Shown here: positions 63,524 to 64,000 of the stretch, piece by piece
Layout of the letters: each line of letters begins with the position of its first letter
Numbering within the stretch: the first letter of the stretch is position 1
Source: Streptomyces fulvorobeus
GTDB lineage: Bacteria > Actinomycetota > Actinomycetes > Streptomycetales > Streptomycetaceae
Assembly (NCBI RefSeq): GCF_013167895.1
Contig: NZ_BLWC01000001.1
Span: 682,001-746,000, forward strand
Length of the DNA stretch: 64,000 nucleotides
Direction of reading: 5' to 3'
Notes under the pieces: model-generated
Database searches by the model: none
Told to the model about the DNA's origin: nothing
What the model saw: the letters and a program-made list of their open reading frames with translations, nothing else
Position numbers and translations under genes: made by a program

Positions 63524-64000
63524 CTACGGCGAAGGCCGCCGGGCGGACAACTCCTCCCGGGGCCCACTCACTCCCCGGCCGTTGCCCTCCGCGCCGGGTC
63601 CGGCGGCGACCGGTCCCGAGGGCTGCTTGGGCGCGGCGGACTGGGCGATGAACGCACCGGTCAGCACCACGGCGCCGCCGATGAGCTGCGGCCCCGACAG
63701 GTGCTCGCCGAGCAGCACCCAGGCGAGTACGGTCGCGATGACCGCCTCCAGACACGCCACCACGCCCGCCACCTGCGGAGACAGCAGCCGCACCGAGACG
63801 ACACCGGTGGCGTAGGCGAGGACCGTCGCCAGCAGCACGATCCAGCCGAGCAGCAGCCAGGCGGGAACGTCCGTCCCGGCCATGTCCGCGCGGGCGCCGA
63901 GGACCGACCAGTCCATGCCCCAGGGCCGGGACACGACTGTGAGGATCGCGGCGCCGATGAGCAGTCCGTACGCGATCACACCCAGCGGGTGCGGCGGCCC
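63524..64000 (-). CDS. second DMT/EamA family transporter (partial)
   Basis: Only the C-terminal 158 residues lie in the window; the frame runs off the end at 64000. The visible part is an EamA half: VIAYGLLIGAAILTVVS, WLLLGWIVLLATVLAYATGVVSVRLL, and GVVACLEAVIATVLAWVLLGEHLSGPQLIGGAVVLTGAFIAQ, with the usual LE..ATVLAW..LGE motif. A Pro/Gly-rich tail follows. It sits 158 bp ahead of the other DMT gene, in the same direction. Confidence 0.83.
   Translation of the reverse strand, partial: GPPHPLGVIAYGLLIGAAILTVVSRPWGMDWSVLGARADMAGTDVPAWLLLGWIVLLATVLAYATGVVSVRLLSPQVAGVVACLEAVIATVLAWVLLGEHLSGPQLIGGAVVLTGAFIAQSAAPKQPSGPVAAGPGAEGNGRGVSGPREELSARRPSP

Overview
The window reads as chromosomal DNA of a Streptomyces-like actinomycete. 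GC content is very high with strong third-position GC bias, GTG and TTG starts are common, and the gene families are typical of the genus: EF-Tu3, an SbcD/SbcC pair, XRE-cupin and MocR regulators, alditol oxidase, several lipoproteins and secreted enzymes. I found no rRNA, no tRNA and no CRISPR array.

Layout. 1-6.8 kb holds a DUF885 protein tail, a rhodanese protein divergent from an Lrp/AsnC regulator, sbcD-sbcC, an IMPACT/YigZ protein and a CoA-binding protein. 7.0-16.6 kb holds an XRE-cupin regulator with tandem repeats at its start, a hexapeptide acyltransferase, a gamma-carbonic anhydrase-like protein, a thioesterase, a repeat-rich membrane protein, an MFS exporter, a spermidine-synthase-like protein, tuf3, a TVP38/DedA-like protein and uppP. 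16.6-24.2 kb holds a decayed stretch, a Uma2 protein, an alditol oxidase convergent with a GH51 arabinofuranosidase, and the molybdate uptake genes (HTH-TOBE regulator, modA, fused modB-modC). 24.3-28.6 kb is a compact, overlapping cassette of methyltransferase, PLP enzyme, ATP-grasp ligase and MFS exporter. It is the best candidate here for an undescribed small-molecule system. 28.6-36.1 kb holds an ECF sigma factor, two membrane proteins flanking a Crp-like site, an lnt remnant, a Gfo/Idh/MocA oxidoreductase, a flavin monooxygenase/TetR pair with twin operators, a DinB protein, a small lipoprotein and a conserved hypothetical gene.

36.3-44.1 kb holds ung, a family-5 substrate-binding lipoprotein, two SDR reductases, a DUF3037/HipA-like pair, a mobile-element scar and a secreted repeat protein. 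44.4-47.1 kb holds an epoxide-hydrolase-like protein divergent from an XRE-cupin regulator and two small genes. 47.2-57.2 kb is a polysaccharide-use locus: 2-hydroxyacid dehydrogenase, two sugar permeases, a sugar-binding lipoprotein, GH35 beta-galactosidase, a DeoR/LacI-hybrid regulator and a PL8 polysaccharide lyase. A shared decamer lies in both control regions. 57.2-64 kb holds a SulP transporter with a divergent MerR regulator, a Rieske lipoprotein, a MocR regulator divergent from a flavin-binding protein, and two DMT/EamA transporters (the last cut by the window end).

A pervasive oddity affects interpretation. At least nine genes are broken by what looks like the loss of one base, usually from a run of four or more G or C. 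The reading frame resumes at once with a family-typical sequence. Such uniform loss is more likely an assembly artefact than real gene decay, so genes marked here as frameshifted are probably intact in the organism.
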